A stretch of 64,000 nucleotides of DNA from Polytrichum commune (lineage: Eukaryota > Streptophyta > Polytrichopsida > Polytrichales > Polytrichaceae): the NCBI GenBank assembly GCA_950295325.1, contig OX485803.1, positions 33,110,001-33,174,000 on the forward strand, read 5' to 3'. Below the pieces are notes generated by a model. The model had not been told where the DNA came from and ran no database searches. It worked only from the letters and a program-made list of their open reading frames with translations. Positions 45,672-57,666 of this stretch are shown one piece after another. The translations under genes were made by a program, and so were the position numbers. How positions within the stretch are numbered: the first letter of the stretch is position 1; every line of letters begins with the position of its first letter.

Positions 45672-46548
45672 TTAGTTGCTTCCATTGAGATAGAAAGTTC
45701 GATTTATTTGTAAGATAAGAGGTGGACATTGGTCGTGAAGGTGGGTTTCGGTGGGGTTATTAGGGTGTGATTGCAATCTAACTTGGGCTTGTTGAGAACA
45801 AGGTATCTGATGGCAATTCGTTGTAGATCTTCCATACGGGATTTGATGGAGGATTTTGAAGCTGGGACAACAGGGTGTGGACCATAAGTAGGAGATAAAA
45901 TCATGCAGGTATTGTGGATTAGGGCAAAAATATTTTAAAGGGGAGGAATATAATTTTGTCCATGGAAGAAATGGAGATATTGGAGGGGTATTGAGTAGCT
46001 TTGTTGAGCGATACAAAGGCTTGAAATAAAGTGTGGGCAAATAGTAAGAATTGGAGCCATGTGTCGGCAACTTGATATTGCAAAGAGTATACGGTGAGCA
46101 TACATTGAGGGAGTGGAAAGTGATAGACCATCCTTGGTGCTTGCAATATTGGGCATATCAGAATTTTGATATTTGGATAAGTTGAGATCTATTTAGAGTC
46201 CTACAAACTGTGGTTGAACCTTTTGGTTTTGTGTTATGATGAATGGAAAGGGTCCAAAGTGTGTAGGAGGGGTCCAGCTTTTAGGAGTTTGTTGGCTTTG
46301 TTGTTGCCAGAGCTACAATAGTGGGAACAAACTTGTGGAAGACCATGGGATGGGGCGAAATGGTTTATAGTCCAAATGGCTTGAATGGGAGTTAGTTTGG
46401 GTGGTAATGCGGAGAGGTGGGAATATAGGCAATAGGCCAATTTCCATGCGTCCCCAATCACTGGACAGTTACCATGTACCTTGTTGGACAATTTCAACAG
46501 AGGCCTTCTAATGGCTAGATTCCATCTCCACCATTGGATCTTATACAA
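45672..46548 (-). pseudogene. Cluster of interrupted reverse-strand reading frames, unknown origin
   Basis: Reverse-strand frames at 46548-46234, 46146-45919 and 45904-45704 follow one another in shifted phase, with stops between them. The composition is protein-like, with words such as GNCPVIGDAWKLAYCLY and MVYHFPLPQCMLTVYSLQYQ. I recognise no domain. It looks like a decayed transposon-borne or duplicated gene downstream of the alcohol dehydrogenase, but could be chance. Confidence 0.3.
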
Positions 46549-47111
46549 AAGAGAATCTTCACTGTAAGGTCCGTTTCAGGGCAATGACTCTTTGATACTC
46601 CTGCTTTCTGTCTTACTTACTCCGTCTCTCTCTGAGGTATGGAGGTGTTATGCGGTTACTTTTCTTAATCAAACCCCTATATTTGGTTGGTATGTTGTTC
46701 AGTGGGGATCAAAGTGCAAACATCATAATGACACATGTTTAAAAGAGATTGAACTATGTCTTCAAATATTAATGACTACACTACACTCAATAATGGATAT
46801 GATTGGGAGGATTTATGTATCCATCTAAGAAATCAACAAACATGCATTTTCAATAATCATAACTAAAGCAGGGAACTAAGGAACTACCGGGAAAAAACAC
46901 ATCTTTAAACAAGACATATCCCTACATGTAACCTATACACATCCTTCCAAAATGACACATCCCTCCACTTATTATCATGTTGCTTAAACACAATAAAGTA
47001 GTACACGCATTAGGAATCATACTCTTGCTCACCCCACAACCCGATGCATTACCCTAATTAACACAAGCAAAACTAAGGACCGCACACTTGACATCACAAT
47101 CTCCTTGTGGG
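46549..47111. other. Spacer before the Harbinger-like element
   Basis: AT-rich, no gene or repeat end recognised. The word GAGAATCTTCACT near 46552 resembles the dispersed repeat at 3.5-4.2 kb. Confidence 0.35.
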
Positions 47112-47114
47112 TTA

Positions 47115-48339
47115 GAGCATCCGCAATGCGCTTGCCAACGGCTCCCACCAACGACACTTGGTGGGCGTGGCAATTTTTGCGTGCCTCAACGGGCTCAGGA
47201 GGACCCCCATTAATCTCCCGTGTCTCGCCAAATACCTCCCGGTCTCGACAAGTTTTGTCCCTTTGCCATGAGCTTTGTTCCTCCTGCTAGACGCAATCAA
47301 CGCCTGGATGGCAGTTGTAGAGGCAGGAAGGGCAAGAATTCTTTTTGGTGTTTGTTTTGTATCTGGATGGTGGTCTAATTTTTTGGTCTCCGTTTTGTGT
47401 CTTCATGTTGGCGTGATTTTTTGCTTTTCGTTTCATATCTTTATGTTGGTTTTTTCCCCCATCTTCACTCTTAATCACATTAATCACATTAGTCACATTA
47501 GTGCCTTGTGGCTAATGTGACTAACACACTCACAAGGCATTAGTCACATTAGTGTAGACCTTGGAGGACTGCCAAAATAACTATAATTAACTAGATTTTT
47601 TCAATACATTTTAGGGAACAACTATAGTCAACTAGAAAAAATTCAAACCGATTTGAAGAACAACTATAGTTAACTAGAAAAATTCCAAGTATTATTATAT
47701 ATTCAAAGAACTTTGCCTCTTGATTTGCTTTAATTAAGGGTCTTCGATATGCTCAGGCCATTGAGGATCGTCAAGAAACGATCTTTACAATAGATTGGGC
47801 TCAATGTTATATGTCACAATGTTGGGCTCTGGAACAATCTCCATGTACATCACCAACACAAATAACATACTAGTGACACTACAACATTACAATAAAATTT
47901 TGTGAACATGTTGTGCTCAACTTTAGCTAACTGGATATTTAGTTAACTAAATATAACTAGAGTTAACTAGAGCTTTTGGCAGACTAAATTTAAAACAATT
48001 ATAGTAAATTACATTTTTCGGCAAGTCAAATCATGAACTATAGTTATCAAAGGTGACTAGTTAACCAATAGTTGAATTAGTTGGTGAGTTATCCAAGGTC
48101 TGCATTAGTGCGACTACTCTATGGGAGCCGGCCCATGCCTCCGTGGCTACCCTGCTCATGCCACCGTGGCAAGCCCGCGACGCCACCATGGCCGCGGGAA
48201 TGGGTATTGGAACTGCATGGCGGATGCCGCATTGAGGCTACTGCCCGGCACCTCCCCATGCCACTTGCATGCAGTGGCCCGGGGGCCCTTCAAATGGCCT
48301 TTGACGGGTGCATTTGATGGGCGCCCATTGGTGATGCTC
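47115..48339. mobile_element. PIF/Harbinger-like non-autonomous element, 1,225 bp, TTA target duplication
   Basis: The left terminus GAGCATCCGCAATG and the reverse complement of the right terminus, GAGCATCACCAATG, agree at 12 of 14 bases. They are flanked on both sides by TTA (47112-47114, 48340-48342), the hallmark of PIF/Harbinger insertion. No transposase or Myb-like ORF is present. Inside, 47475-48110 is bounded by a second inverted pair (TAGACCTTGG near 47553 against CCAAGGTCTGC near 48093) and contains repeated AACTATAGTTAACTAG words, so another element may be nested. The right 250 bases are strikingly GC-rich. Confidence 0.8.
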
Positions 48340-48342
48340 TTA

Positions 48343-49152
48343 CTCTCATGCGCATGTTACCTACCAAGATGTAAATGCTTAGCACGACTTTGACCAGACA
48401 TGCTATGCTTCTTAGGAGCCCTACCAATATCTAAAGCATCCTTCACACCCAACCCAAACCTCAAAGTACAAATATTTAAATTCACTTACTATAATGATAG
48501 GTCCCTCGAAGCTACACACTGAAAACTAGATAAATACACCATTCTACACCTAATCCTATCCCAACTAGGGTGGACAATAGTGTCACCCACTATAATCATG
48601 GCAACAATACAAGGCACTATCCACACAACAACTACTAAACACCTTCAAGACCTACATATTCCCAACTCCAAAATCCATAAACTAATGGAATCCTTCTCAC
48701 AAATTGCTATAAAGTACTTAACATACATTATTCTAAATGAAGGAAATTAGAAAAGAAACAAGCCCCAATTGCACTTGACTAAACTACCCACTAATGCTAA
48801 AACTTATAACTAACATAGAACACATGGACCTAATGTTAACCACATGGTCCACCTATGAAAATAGGCACTAAGCCACCCGCGCTCCCATGCTCACGCATGC
48901 ATGGGAAGGAGGTGGTGAACGGACATTTGCATGTCAATGTAAAAACATTGACATGCTTTTCTTTTCTTTTTCTTTCTTTCTAACGGGGGGGGGGGGGTCC
49001 AATTTTCAATCTAGTTTCTGCATATGTTTCATCATACATTTGCTTATGCAAAATGAGTTTTGTTGTGTAAATCTATAGAAGTTGGAGAACATGAAAGAAA
49101 AACCAACTAACACCTATAGACCTTACAATACTTGTTGTTGTATGATAAGGTA
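48343..49152. other. Spacer between two DNA elements
   Basis: AT-rich, C/A-rich on the given strand, no gene recognised. It ends with TTTTCTTTCTTTC and a run of 13 G at 48985-48997. Confidence 0.4.
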
Positions 49153-49884
49153 GAGGGTGCTAAAACCAACACCCGACCGAAAACCAACACTTATAAACGC
49201 CTCCCAATTGCCAACACTCTACTACCTTGAACCGTTCTTGATGGTGTGGGAATGCTCAGGCCCTTGGAGTGACGGTTTTAGGTGCCATTAGTGGCGCCAC
49301 CTCATACAAGCCTCTGCTATCTCCATGTAGGGTAGGTAACATGCTCCACTCTATCTCATATTGATTCAAGGTGGGTTTAGGATGGTTTGTCGGTGCCTAT
49401 TCTAGCCATTCTATTCAACAAAGAGGGGGGGGGGGGGCAATGATTTTAGCCATTCTATTCACAAAGCCAAGGACGTAGCCCACAAAACACAAGGGGGGTC
49501 GGTTATGGTCAATAGTCATGATGTTAGGAGATGGTTCTACAATTGAATTGGGTGGGATCATGAAGGTGGCCGTGTGGCTTTGCGCATCGTTACTAGTTGG
49601 ACTTTAATCTAGCTTGGGTCTAATACTCAATTATGTTGTGTTGGTTATAGGCAATGAAGGTGAGGATCCTCATCATATGCAAGGTCGTCATACATAGGGG
49701 CTAGGGATTGGTTTAAGGAAGCTAGTGGTTTTGACTTTTAATATTTATCAAATATTCATTTGAAGCTAAATTTGTTTTGTCTTTGAACCTATGTTTAGCC
49801 CAAAGGCTAATATGATTTTTTTTAATATCAACCACATAACAATATGTATGTGCAATAGCTTAGAGTGTTGGTTTAAGCACCCTC
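49153..49884. mobile_element. TIR element, 732 bp, TA-flanked
   Basis: The left end GAGGGTGCTAAAACCAACAC and the reverse complement of the right end, GAGGGTGCTTAAACCAACAC, differ at a single base. TA lies outside both ends (49151-49152 and 49885-49886). The outer bases GG/GTAGAGGG and CCCTCTAC also mirror, so the true edge may be two bases further out. No coding region; it contains a run of 13 G at 49425-49437. Confidence 0.7.
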
Positions 49885-50048
49885 TACGTTAGATGAACTG
49901 CATTTCAAGTGAACTTGAATATTTACATGCTAAGGTTGCATAGAATAGAAATGTTCTAACCTAATCCTAATTTTGAGTGGTAGCTAGCACATGTGCATCC
50001 TAACCACTCAACTGAGAGAAGAGCGACATCATCAATTACATTGTCTAA

Positions 50049-50568
50049 GGGCGGGTTTAGACTTGGAGTCAGGGCTCAAAAATGGGTTGGGGTGCAAGAA
50101 ATCCACTCCTCTCATTGGTAGAGAGGCTGGGACTCGCCTCTTCAAGTTTACACCATGAGTTGGGGCCAATTAACAAATAAATTATTTTATTCATCATGAC
50201 AATGGCCTCAAGCCTTGGAAAAGAGAGCTCCCAACCTTGTGGACTCTTTCCCTCTAGTTGAGGCCATTATCAAAGCTTTTATTTGCTTGTAGTAGTTTAT
50301 TCTTTGAGCATTGAATAGGAGGGGAGAATTTCTAAATTTATTATACTTTAATCATTATCCATAGAATAGTTCATGAGTATCATGGATAAGCCTCTCATAA
50401 TTGCAGCCTCCAAATGGCCCCAATCCCACCTAAATAGGTTTACACATGAAAGCAATGAATGGAGTTAGGTTACTTTCTTATTAATGGCCTTGGGGGCCCA
50501 TTTGCATGCCACATGGGACATATTGGCCTTCGTTCCCAATGGCCTTGGCCCCAAGTCTAAACATGCCC
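50049..50568. mobile_element. TIR element, 520 bp, TAA target duplication
   Basis: The left end GGGCGGGTTTAGACTTGG matches the reverse complement of the right end, GGGCATGTTTAGACTTGG, at 16 of 18 bases. TAA flanks both sides (50046-50048 and 50569-50571). Its terminal bases (GGGC, then TTTA-AC) recall those of the element at 2524 and of the neighbour at 50629, so these may be one superfamily. Non-coding. Confidence 0.7.
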
Positions 50569-50628
50569 TAAGACAACATAAGGTTGTCAATTGACTGCAA
50601 CTAAATAATTACGAGGAGTGCATTATTA

Positions 50629-50803
50629 AGGCCGTTTTACATGTGACCAAGGTCTATGAGGAAAATGAACTAGGATTTTGCATTATCATGATCTACGGTA
50701 TGAAGGCCACGACCAAGACAAATCCACGTTGCTTTCTAAAAGCCTTGGTCATGGGACATAGTGGAAAGATGACTTAGATCAAGATGTAGCATTTTTGAGG
50801 AAC

Positions 50804-50835
<32 letters not shown>

Positions 50836-50989
50836 GAGGATTTGTTGAGAACATTCACTTTCTAACATGGTCACTTAATTTTTGTGACCTTGTGTAAAAT
50901 GAAGTGGGATCATCACTCATTTCTCAAGCAACAAGAGAATTTAGAAAGTGGTGGGTCAATTGTCGTTGGTCACTAGTGTAAACATGCCC
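50629..50989. mobile_element. Candidate TIR element, about 360 bp
   Basis: The left end reads GGCCGTTTTACATGTGACC. The reverse complement of the right end reads GGGCATGTTTACACTAGTGACC; it can be aligned with gaps. TTA or TAA flanks each side, but not as a clean duplication. It contains the (ATCT)n repeat. Confidence 0.4.
50804..50835. repeat. (ATCT)8 microsatellite
   Basis: Eight uninterrupted ATCT units, within the candidate TIR element at 50629-50989. Likely length-polymorphic. Confidence 0.9.
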
Positions 50990-50992
50990 TTA

Positions 50993-52610
50993 TCTTATGG
51001 CTACTCAAGTGAAGAGCATACTACTTATAGTGGCAAGGACCCATTGGAAGGGTATCGACATGGACATAGCCATTTGATAATTTGAAAAGGATTTGGGTGT
51101 CCCCATTGAGCACATTTTACAAGGTTTCAAACTATCTAAGCTCAAGTGTAACAATCCAAAAGGATTTTTGTCCCTTGTGATGTCTCCATCTATCACATTT
51201 AGAAGGATTTGGATGTTTTCACCAAGCACATTCTAAAAGGTTGTATTAGATTTAGGCTCAAAGGTATAAATGAAGTTGAAGGACATTAGCTACTCACTCT
51301 TGTCAACTCATTTGTAGAGAGCAATCTTGTTAATAATCTTTGCTCATGGATATGAATCTTGTCATAAGTAAAACAACCTTGTGGTTCTCAAGACTATGTC
51401 AAATTTTAAATTCTAGTTGTTATTATCTTGATGGTGTCTATGAGACGTGCAAAGAGCTCTTTGTTTCAACATGAATATAAATGACAACTTCCAATAAATT
51501 TTCATTCCAAATAAATCTTACACGTGGGAATGCCCACTTGTCCACTTGCTTACAATCTTTCTCCAATTTTTGTTTAATCTAGCTTAATAAACATACACTT
51601 GGTCCTTGCTATAAAAATTAAGATGACTTCATCGTATATGTCATGATGATCTCTTACAAATTCTTATAAAGGAATATATATGTGTGCATGTAGAACCATT
51701 TTTTGGGCTATCGCCTAGCTGAATGAGGCAATTTCCATTTTTCGATGAGATTCATCCGGCTATTAGCCACTGTAGGCCAGTCAGTATGAAAAGGAAGGGC
51801 TATCGCCGTTGCAGAGGCGGTTACAAGGCTAACCGACTATCTCTCTCCCTCGGCACTATGAGGAGAGGACAACCTAGGTAGAAGGCATGCTATTTTCCAG
51901 ATTAGAAATCAGGCATAGTCTCGTAGTGAAGGCAATAGGCTAGAGGATGCACCAACACTCAGAGATTGAGGTTGGGTGGCTAATAGGCAACCCCAAGTGA
52001 GATGCTTGTGGGCTTAGACATAGAAGTCTTAGAGCCGAGTGATTCGGACTCTGGTAGTTTTTGATATGTGACATTGAAGTGAAATATAATATCAGTGCTA
52101 TAATCTTGATGAGTTCGGAGTGCAAGTAGTGTTGTGTGTATGTGCAATTGTCTTGGAATGGAATGTTGACATGAATATGTAAGAACTTGATAATCGAATG
52201 TGAGTCAGGCAAGTGGTCCGGTGAGAAGTGTCCAACTGGGAGAGTAAAGTTGTTTTATTGACAAAGGAAGTGAAAGAAATATCAGGCGATAGGCTAGAGA
52301 GAAGAGAGGGTTGAGCGAGAGTTTGAGTAATGCCTGGGAAAACTAATGCTGATAAGTATCAGGCCATAATCAGAACCCTTAAGGGCAATAGCCGAGGGCA
52401 TACTGGGTGATCTAAGAGGCAAGATAAAGAGTGCAGGCTGTGAGAGCCTTAATTAAGCCATTGTCGAGGAGGGATAACCAGGCTATAACCAAAGGGACAA
52501 AGAGGAAGAATTGAGGATGAGTCGCCAAATCATCTCACACTAATTTTGTGTTTCATAACCTACGAGAAGTGGATACATGAAGAAAACTGTAGGAGAAAGT
52601 TGTGAGTGAA
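50993..52610. other. Intergenic DNA, 1.6 kb, no gene recognised
   Basis: AT-rich to 51,690, then more balanced. From 51,700 to 52,500 the words GGCTATCGCC, GGCGATAGGC and AGGCAATAGGCTAGAG recur in both orientations (51712, 51800, 51930, 52284), suggesting an unrecognised transposon. No open frame of note. Confidence 0.4.
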
Positions 52611-52686
52611 GGGCTTTCTGCAATTTAAGGACATTTGGCTGAGAGCATGAGCCCGAGATCAAGTGTCCTTAAATTGCGGAAAGGCC
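52611..52686. repeat. Near-perfect hairpin, 76 bases
   Basis: The left arm is GGGCTTTCTGCAATTTAAGG followed by ACATTTG. The reverse complement of the right arm is GGCCTTTCCGCAATTTAAGG followed by ACACTTG. Of 27 positions three differ; two are T/C differences that pair as U-G in a forward-strand transcript. The loop is about 22 bases. It lies about 920 bases upstream of the arogenate dehydrogenase start. Confidence 0.7.
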
Positions 52687-53607
52687 TCCACACAAAGCCT
52701 TCTCTTGTTGTAGAAAGCTTGAAGATCAATGCATTCTAGTTGGTGGAATGCGCAGATTGTAGAATTGTACATTAACTGGGTTGGAATGCACTAATCTTGT
52801 GTATAGAGAAATTTTGTTTAGCACTAAAATGGGCGGAAAAAGACTACATATGGAAATCCACTTGACCCAACATAACATTATTTGGTAGAGTTTGGATGTC
52901 GGGTGGGATTGGGAATAAGCTAAATTCTATTTGGAATTGTACTTTGTTTATTCTCACAACAGAGCACTGCATTGACAAATTCAGGGTGGAAAACTAGGTG
53001 TACTGATTTTAGGTGTTAGAATGGAGCAGCTGATGGCAGCTGAATAATGTTATGAAGTTCACTGATGGCAGTAGTTGTTCCGTGTGTGGAAAACACACCT
53101 CTGTAGCCTGAGATAGGTAATAGAGGTGAAACAGAGCATCTTGTCCAGCATGAAACATGGCGACGTTGTGCACATCGAGGCGCAGATAACTTGTTAGGTT
53201 AATAAGCTAGGCCCTCTTCAGCGACTCCCGGGGGGGGGGGGAGGGGGGACTCAACAAAAGCAGGGACGGAATGTAAGTTAAGAAGCGGGGCCGCGAATGG
53301 CCATGCAGCAATGAACGTAGGAGAAGCGCACGTGCGGTACATTGCAACAGCCGCCGCAGCAGCAACGACAACAAGAACAGAAGCAGACGAAGAACGCGCC
53401 CCCGCTGCATCGATTGACGGTGAGGCCGCGGACTCGGGCCAACATCGCATCGAGAACGAGAGCGACGGAGGAGAGGTTGTGGAGGGGCAACAAGGGGTTG
53501 GGGAGAAGTTGAGAGGGGAGGCTGGAGGGATTTTGATTTCGGATGGTGGAGGAGCAACGGAGTTCAGGGAGAGGGAGGGGGACAGGGACAGGGACAGGGA
53601 GGTGAGC
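52687..53607. other. Upstream region and probable 5' UTR of arogenate dehydrogenase
   Basis: AT-rich to about 53,150, then abruptly GC-rich. A G-rich run lies at 53230-53248, and tandem GGGACA words lie just before the start codon (53580-53600). An open frame in phase with the gene extends back to an ATG at 53311, but its product lacks a transit-peptide character, so I treat it as leader. Confidence 0.5.
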
Positions 53608-56600
53608 ATGGAGCTGTTGCGACTCGCCCAAGCCACGGCCCATTCCACTGGTCTGTTGTTGCGGCCCCCGCCGTCGTCGTCATCGCTTGCGGAGCGTCGG
53701 TGCTCGTCGCTGCCCCTGCTCAGCACGCAAGCGCAGAGCTTGGTGGGGGGCTCCTCGTTCGCCATGCCCGCGCTCATCAACCACGGCCATGGGGCCAGTG
53801 GCTGTAGTGTGTGGGGGCGGGGGTGGAAGAGCGCGGTGGAAGTGAGCGCCATCGATGCTGCGCAGTCGTTCGATTACGAGTCCAAGAGATTGCAGGAGCT
53901 GGAGAAGCGGAACAAGCTCAAGGTGGGGATTGTGGGGTTTGGCAACTTCGGCCAGTTTCTGGCGGAGAGGATCATCAAGCAGGGTCACAGGGTGTTGGCT
54001 TACTCCCGAACAGACTACAGCGAAAAGGCTAAGAAACTGGGTGCCGCTTTCTTCAGGTCAGATTGCCATTGCACTCTCCGACCATGTGGTTGGTGCGTCA
54101 ATTTGTCAACTCGCAATATCTGTATGGCAGATAGTTGACTCCGGCATACCCAATACATTTTGAATTTGCGTTGCGGGGTTCTGAAGGTCAACTACTCACC
54201 AAATTCTCGGTTTTTCGACAATTTTTCTTTCTTTCTTTGTTGTCGGTCGTCACATTGTCCAAAGCCAGTGCGATTCGGAGTGTAAGTTGTGGAGTGAGAT
54301 TTTTGACCTAAAAAGTAAGGGTTTTGAGGGTCATTCGAGGAGAACAGATCCAAGCTGCCAGGCGTTTGCATTGTGAATCTTGTGTCCAATGTGTTTGTTT
54401 CTACGCAGATAAAACATCGATTTGTGCAATTATGGTTACCTTTCAGTTGTCGCCGTGTTGAGAAGTCTGACTGGTAGTTCTCGAGGAGACAACAAAACAG
54501 TTGGCTCTGGTGTGTGTGTCTGAACTGAGTTGGCCTTGTTGACGTATTGAGACAAACGAGCTCCAAATTAATGTATTGTGTCGATACGCACGACCAGATT
54601 TAGGGCTTTGGAATGAGTGTTATGTGCAATGCTATTTGCGAGTTAAAGATTGTTGTCTTTATTCTTGGCCTTTTATTCCTTGGGTACCCATATCTATAAT
54701 TGTTGTCTTCACCATACTTGCAAGGCTATTTGTTACTAAGAGACAAAGGATGAGACGTTAGGCAGGGCAAATTGTTCCTGGGAACTTTTATTATTGGTCT
54801 TTGAGCTGGAGGTTTGGGTGGACTGCAGAGATGCAGATGACTTTTGTGAGGAGCATCCAGAGGTGGTCCTTCTTTGCACCTCCATCTTGTCAACAGAGGC
54901 TGTCCTACGCTCACTTCCTGTGCAACGTCTCAAACGTAACACTCTCTTTGTCGATGTCCTCTCCGTGAAGGAGTTTCCAAAGAACCTCTTTCTGCAGGTA
55001 ATACTAATCTTGACACAAGAAGATCTATGTTTAGTTGTGGTTAACAGCTCAGAGTTGGAAAGCATATGCCACTTAGCTTAGAGTATTGAACCTGCCACTC
55101 TTAACTGATGGCATAAAACTATGCAAAAGATTGGTTTGAGGTGCCCCAAACACCTATGACTTATCTAACAGGATTAGTCTTGGTGGTACTTCAGTTGATT
55201 TTAAATGCACACATTGAATTGATGTTGGAATTTGTAACAGGTTTTGCCACCAGAGTTTGATGTACTTTGTACTCATCCCATGTTTGGGCCTGAGAGTGGG
55301 AAAAACAGTTGGACTGGACTACCCTTTGTGTACGACAAGGTTCGCATTACTGGAGGTCCACGATTGAGGCGTTGTGACAGGTTTTTGGACATCTTTGCTA
55401 GTGAGGTATTCTTTGTAATGGTCTCCCTTCTCAGCCTGTCTACCTTGAGGTACACAGGTGATTGATCTCAAGTTTCATGTTGAGCAAGATGCTCTTTGCA
55501 AATGGCTAGAGGTTAATCCAAAAGGCCCAGACTGGACCTATTCATGTACAAAAACGTGTCTTTGAGCTACATACTTTCATTTTCAGTTAATTGTGTCAAA
55601 AGTGGCCCTATCTAAAATCAACTTATTTTTCAAGTGCACTTTCTCAAATTGGTTGAATACTTGATGTTTTGAAGATTCAAGTTCAAATATGCAGCCTGGG
55701 TGTCCTTGGATGTAAATACACACGTTGTATTTTGATCACCAATGCAAGTATGAGTATATTTTTATTTTCTCCTTGACATTAGACAATGTATAAAATAAGG
55801 TTTCAATCTTGAAATATATAAAATTTGAGTTCTGAACTTGGTGAGGCTTGTATAAAGCGTGTTTATGGTAGTATATTGAGACGCTCTGTCCGTTGAGAGA
55901 TAAGTTTTCAAGCACAGAAACCACCTCAAGTACTTGCTCCTGTGATGGTGTTTTTGGTTTTGTAAGACTTCAGCAAGGTTTTGTTTTTTGCTAGAGAATA
56001 AAGGAGACAATTTGACTATGACCTTCTCTAATGGCAAGCACAATTTGAATGAGCAGGGTTGTCGAATGGTGGAGATGTCGTGCTCTGAACACGACAGATA
56101 TGCAGCTGGCAGCCAATTTATTACCCACACTGTTGGCAGGTTTGGCGGCATATCTCTGGTTTTGCATTTGCTGGACATCTACAGCAACTATAGTTCATAA
56201 TTCCTACATTGTCCTGACCTGCAAGTGTCTGTTAAAAGAATTTCCTTGTTAGATGCTCCTTCACTGCTTGCATTTGCTCTGTATGTAACATGTGTGCTTG
56301 TTTATGTAATGAGGCATGTTAGGCTCATTCAAATGCATGTTTGCATGAAAACGCCTTGTAAGGGACATTAAATTGTTGTGGTGTTTCTTACAGGGTACTA
56401 GGCAAGCTTGGGCTAGAGTCTACCCCAATCAACACTAAGGGTTATGAAACCCTACTGGGACTTGTAAGTTGGCATGTACTACAGGTTGACATTGGAGGGA
56501 TGATGTTTGGGGAGCTTTCAATAAGTGAAAGAGAAGTTTATCAAGCATGTGAACAGAGAGCGGGCTTTAGTTAACACTTAATATAGATTGATAAAAATGG

Positions 56601-57666
56601 AAGCAGTGTAGTGTCAAAAAATGTGTGCACATATTGTTTGTTGTGATTGAAACTATGAAGATGAAAGTTGGTGATTTTGTGTTGAAAAAAATCTCATCTG
56701 GAGATTAGACCTGAAGAAAGTGGGGCTTGAGCAGGTGGAGAATACGTCAGGTGATAGTTTTGAGCTCTACTATGGCCTCTTCATGTACAATCCCAATGCC
56801 ACAGAGGAGGTAAAGTCATTGCATTCCTCACAAGGTCATTGGCAGAAATGTGTCGATTGATCTCTTGGAAAGTCTGTTACAATTGCACAATCAAGAGATT
56901 TCTATAAACGTTTATCACATCAGAGTAATGTTTTAACTCAATGGGATTGCTTGTGAGGAGTTGTTGCCATATGATTTTTCATTGGCTGTATTGCATATAA
57001 TATTGATAATTTGTTTCCACTTCTGGTGCATGCTTTTTCGAGGAAGTGTTTATATTTTAATGAAGAGCAACCTATTTTTCTTTGATGAGGATCAATCTCA
57101 TACCAGCACCTCTTGGCATATGAAGTGATATAGGCTGTTCTTCTTTCAAACTTTCACACTACCAATAAGCATGCACTAAACACTTTCCGAACATGGAAGG
57201 AATTGTATGCAAAACAACCGACTCCTGATCAAAAGTCATGATGACTTAGGGGATAAGTCTATTGCCTCATTTTTTGGCCAAGAGTGCAAAAATCAACCAA
57301 GGTATATACGAACCCCTTCTTTCCAAAGTGAGCATTAAGTCGTGCCTATGTTTTTTTTGTGTGCAGCTTGAGCGGCTTGAGCTTGCATTTGACTCGATTA
57401 AAAGGCAGCTTTTTGGCCAACTGCATGATGTACTGAGGCAACAACTATTTGGTGGAGTCAATGCACAGAATGGGAAATTGCCCAAGCCTTCTAAAGAATT
57501 GGATTCCAGCAATGGAAATTCACCTCCCAGTCCAACTGCCAATGGTTCTCCAGAACTGGTATACAACACCCAGACTGGGCCTCCAGTTTATGAACCGGTT
57601 TTGGCCAAGATTGCAATGTTGGACAAGGACCCTGAATCTATATCAAAGAGCCTGAAGCAACAATGA
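53608..57666 (+). CDS. Arogenate dehydrogenase (TyrA), plastid, 7 exons
   Basis: Exons: 53608-54056, 54829-54997, 55241-55405, 56057-56139, 56394-56463, 56735-56809, 57367-57666; 436 aa, phases closing. TyrA oxidatively decarboxylates arogenate to tyrosine with NADP in the plastid. Residues 1-70 are Ser-, Leu- and Pro-rich (STGLLLRPPPSSSSLAERR), like a transit peptide. The nucleotide fold has GFGNFG (110-115). Family motifs are CTHPMFGPESGK (216-227, His218), SEHDRYAAGSQFITHTVGR (271-289, His273), ESTPINTKGYETL and SGDSFELYYGLFMYN. The tail after HDVLRQQLFGG is polar and Ser/Pro-rich. The acidic Asp274 in the SEHD motif is kept; I believe, without certainty, this is the residue changed to Asn in legume prephenate dehydrogenases. 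The ATG at 53608 was chosen for its context (AGCATGG) and the transit peptide; 99 further codons are open upstream to another ATG. Confidence 0.92.

Noticed and set aside
53311-53607. Upstream ATG as the arogenate dehydrogenase start
   Set aside because: The added 99 residues are Glu/Gly/Asp-rich and unlike a transit peptide; kept only as an alternative.
53199-53852. 217-codon reverse-strand open frame opposite arogenate dehydrogenase exon 1
   Set aside because: It is the antisense shadow of a GC-rich exon; the product is low-complexity Ser/Pro/Leu and has no family features.
54192-54566. 124-codon reverse-strand frame
   Set aside because: It lies wholly within arogenate dehydrogenase intron 1 and lacks any family feature.
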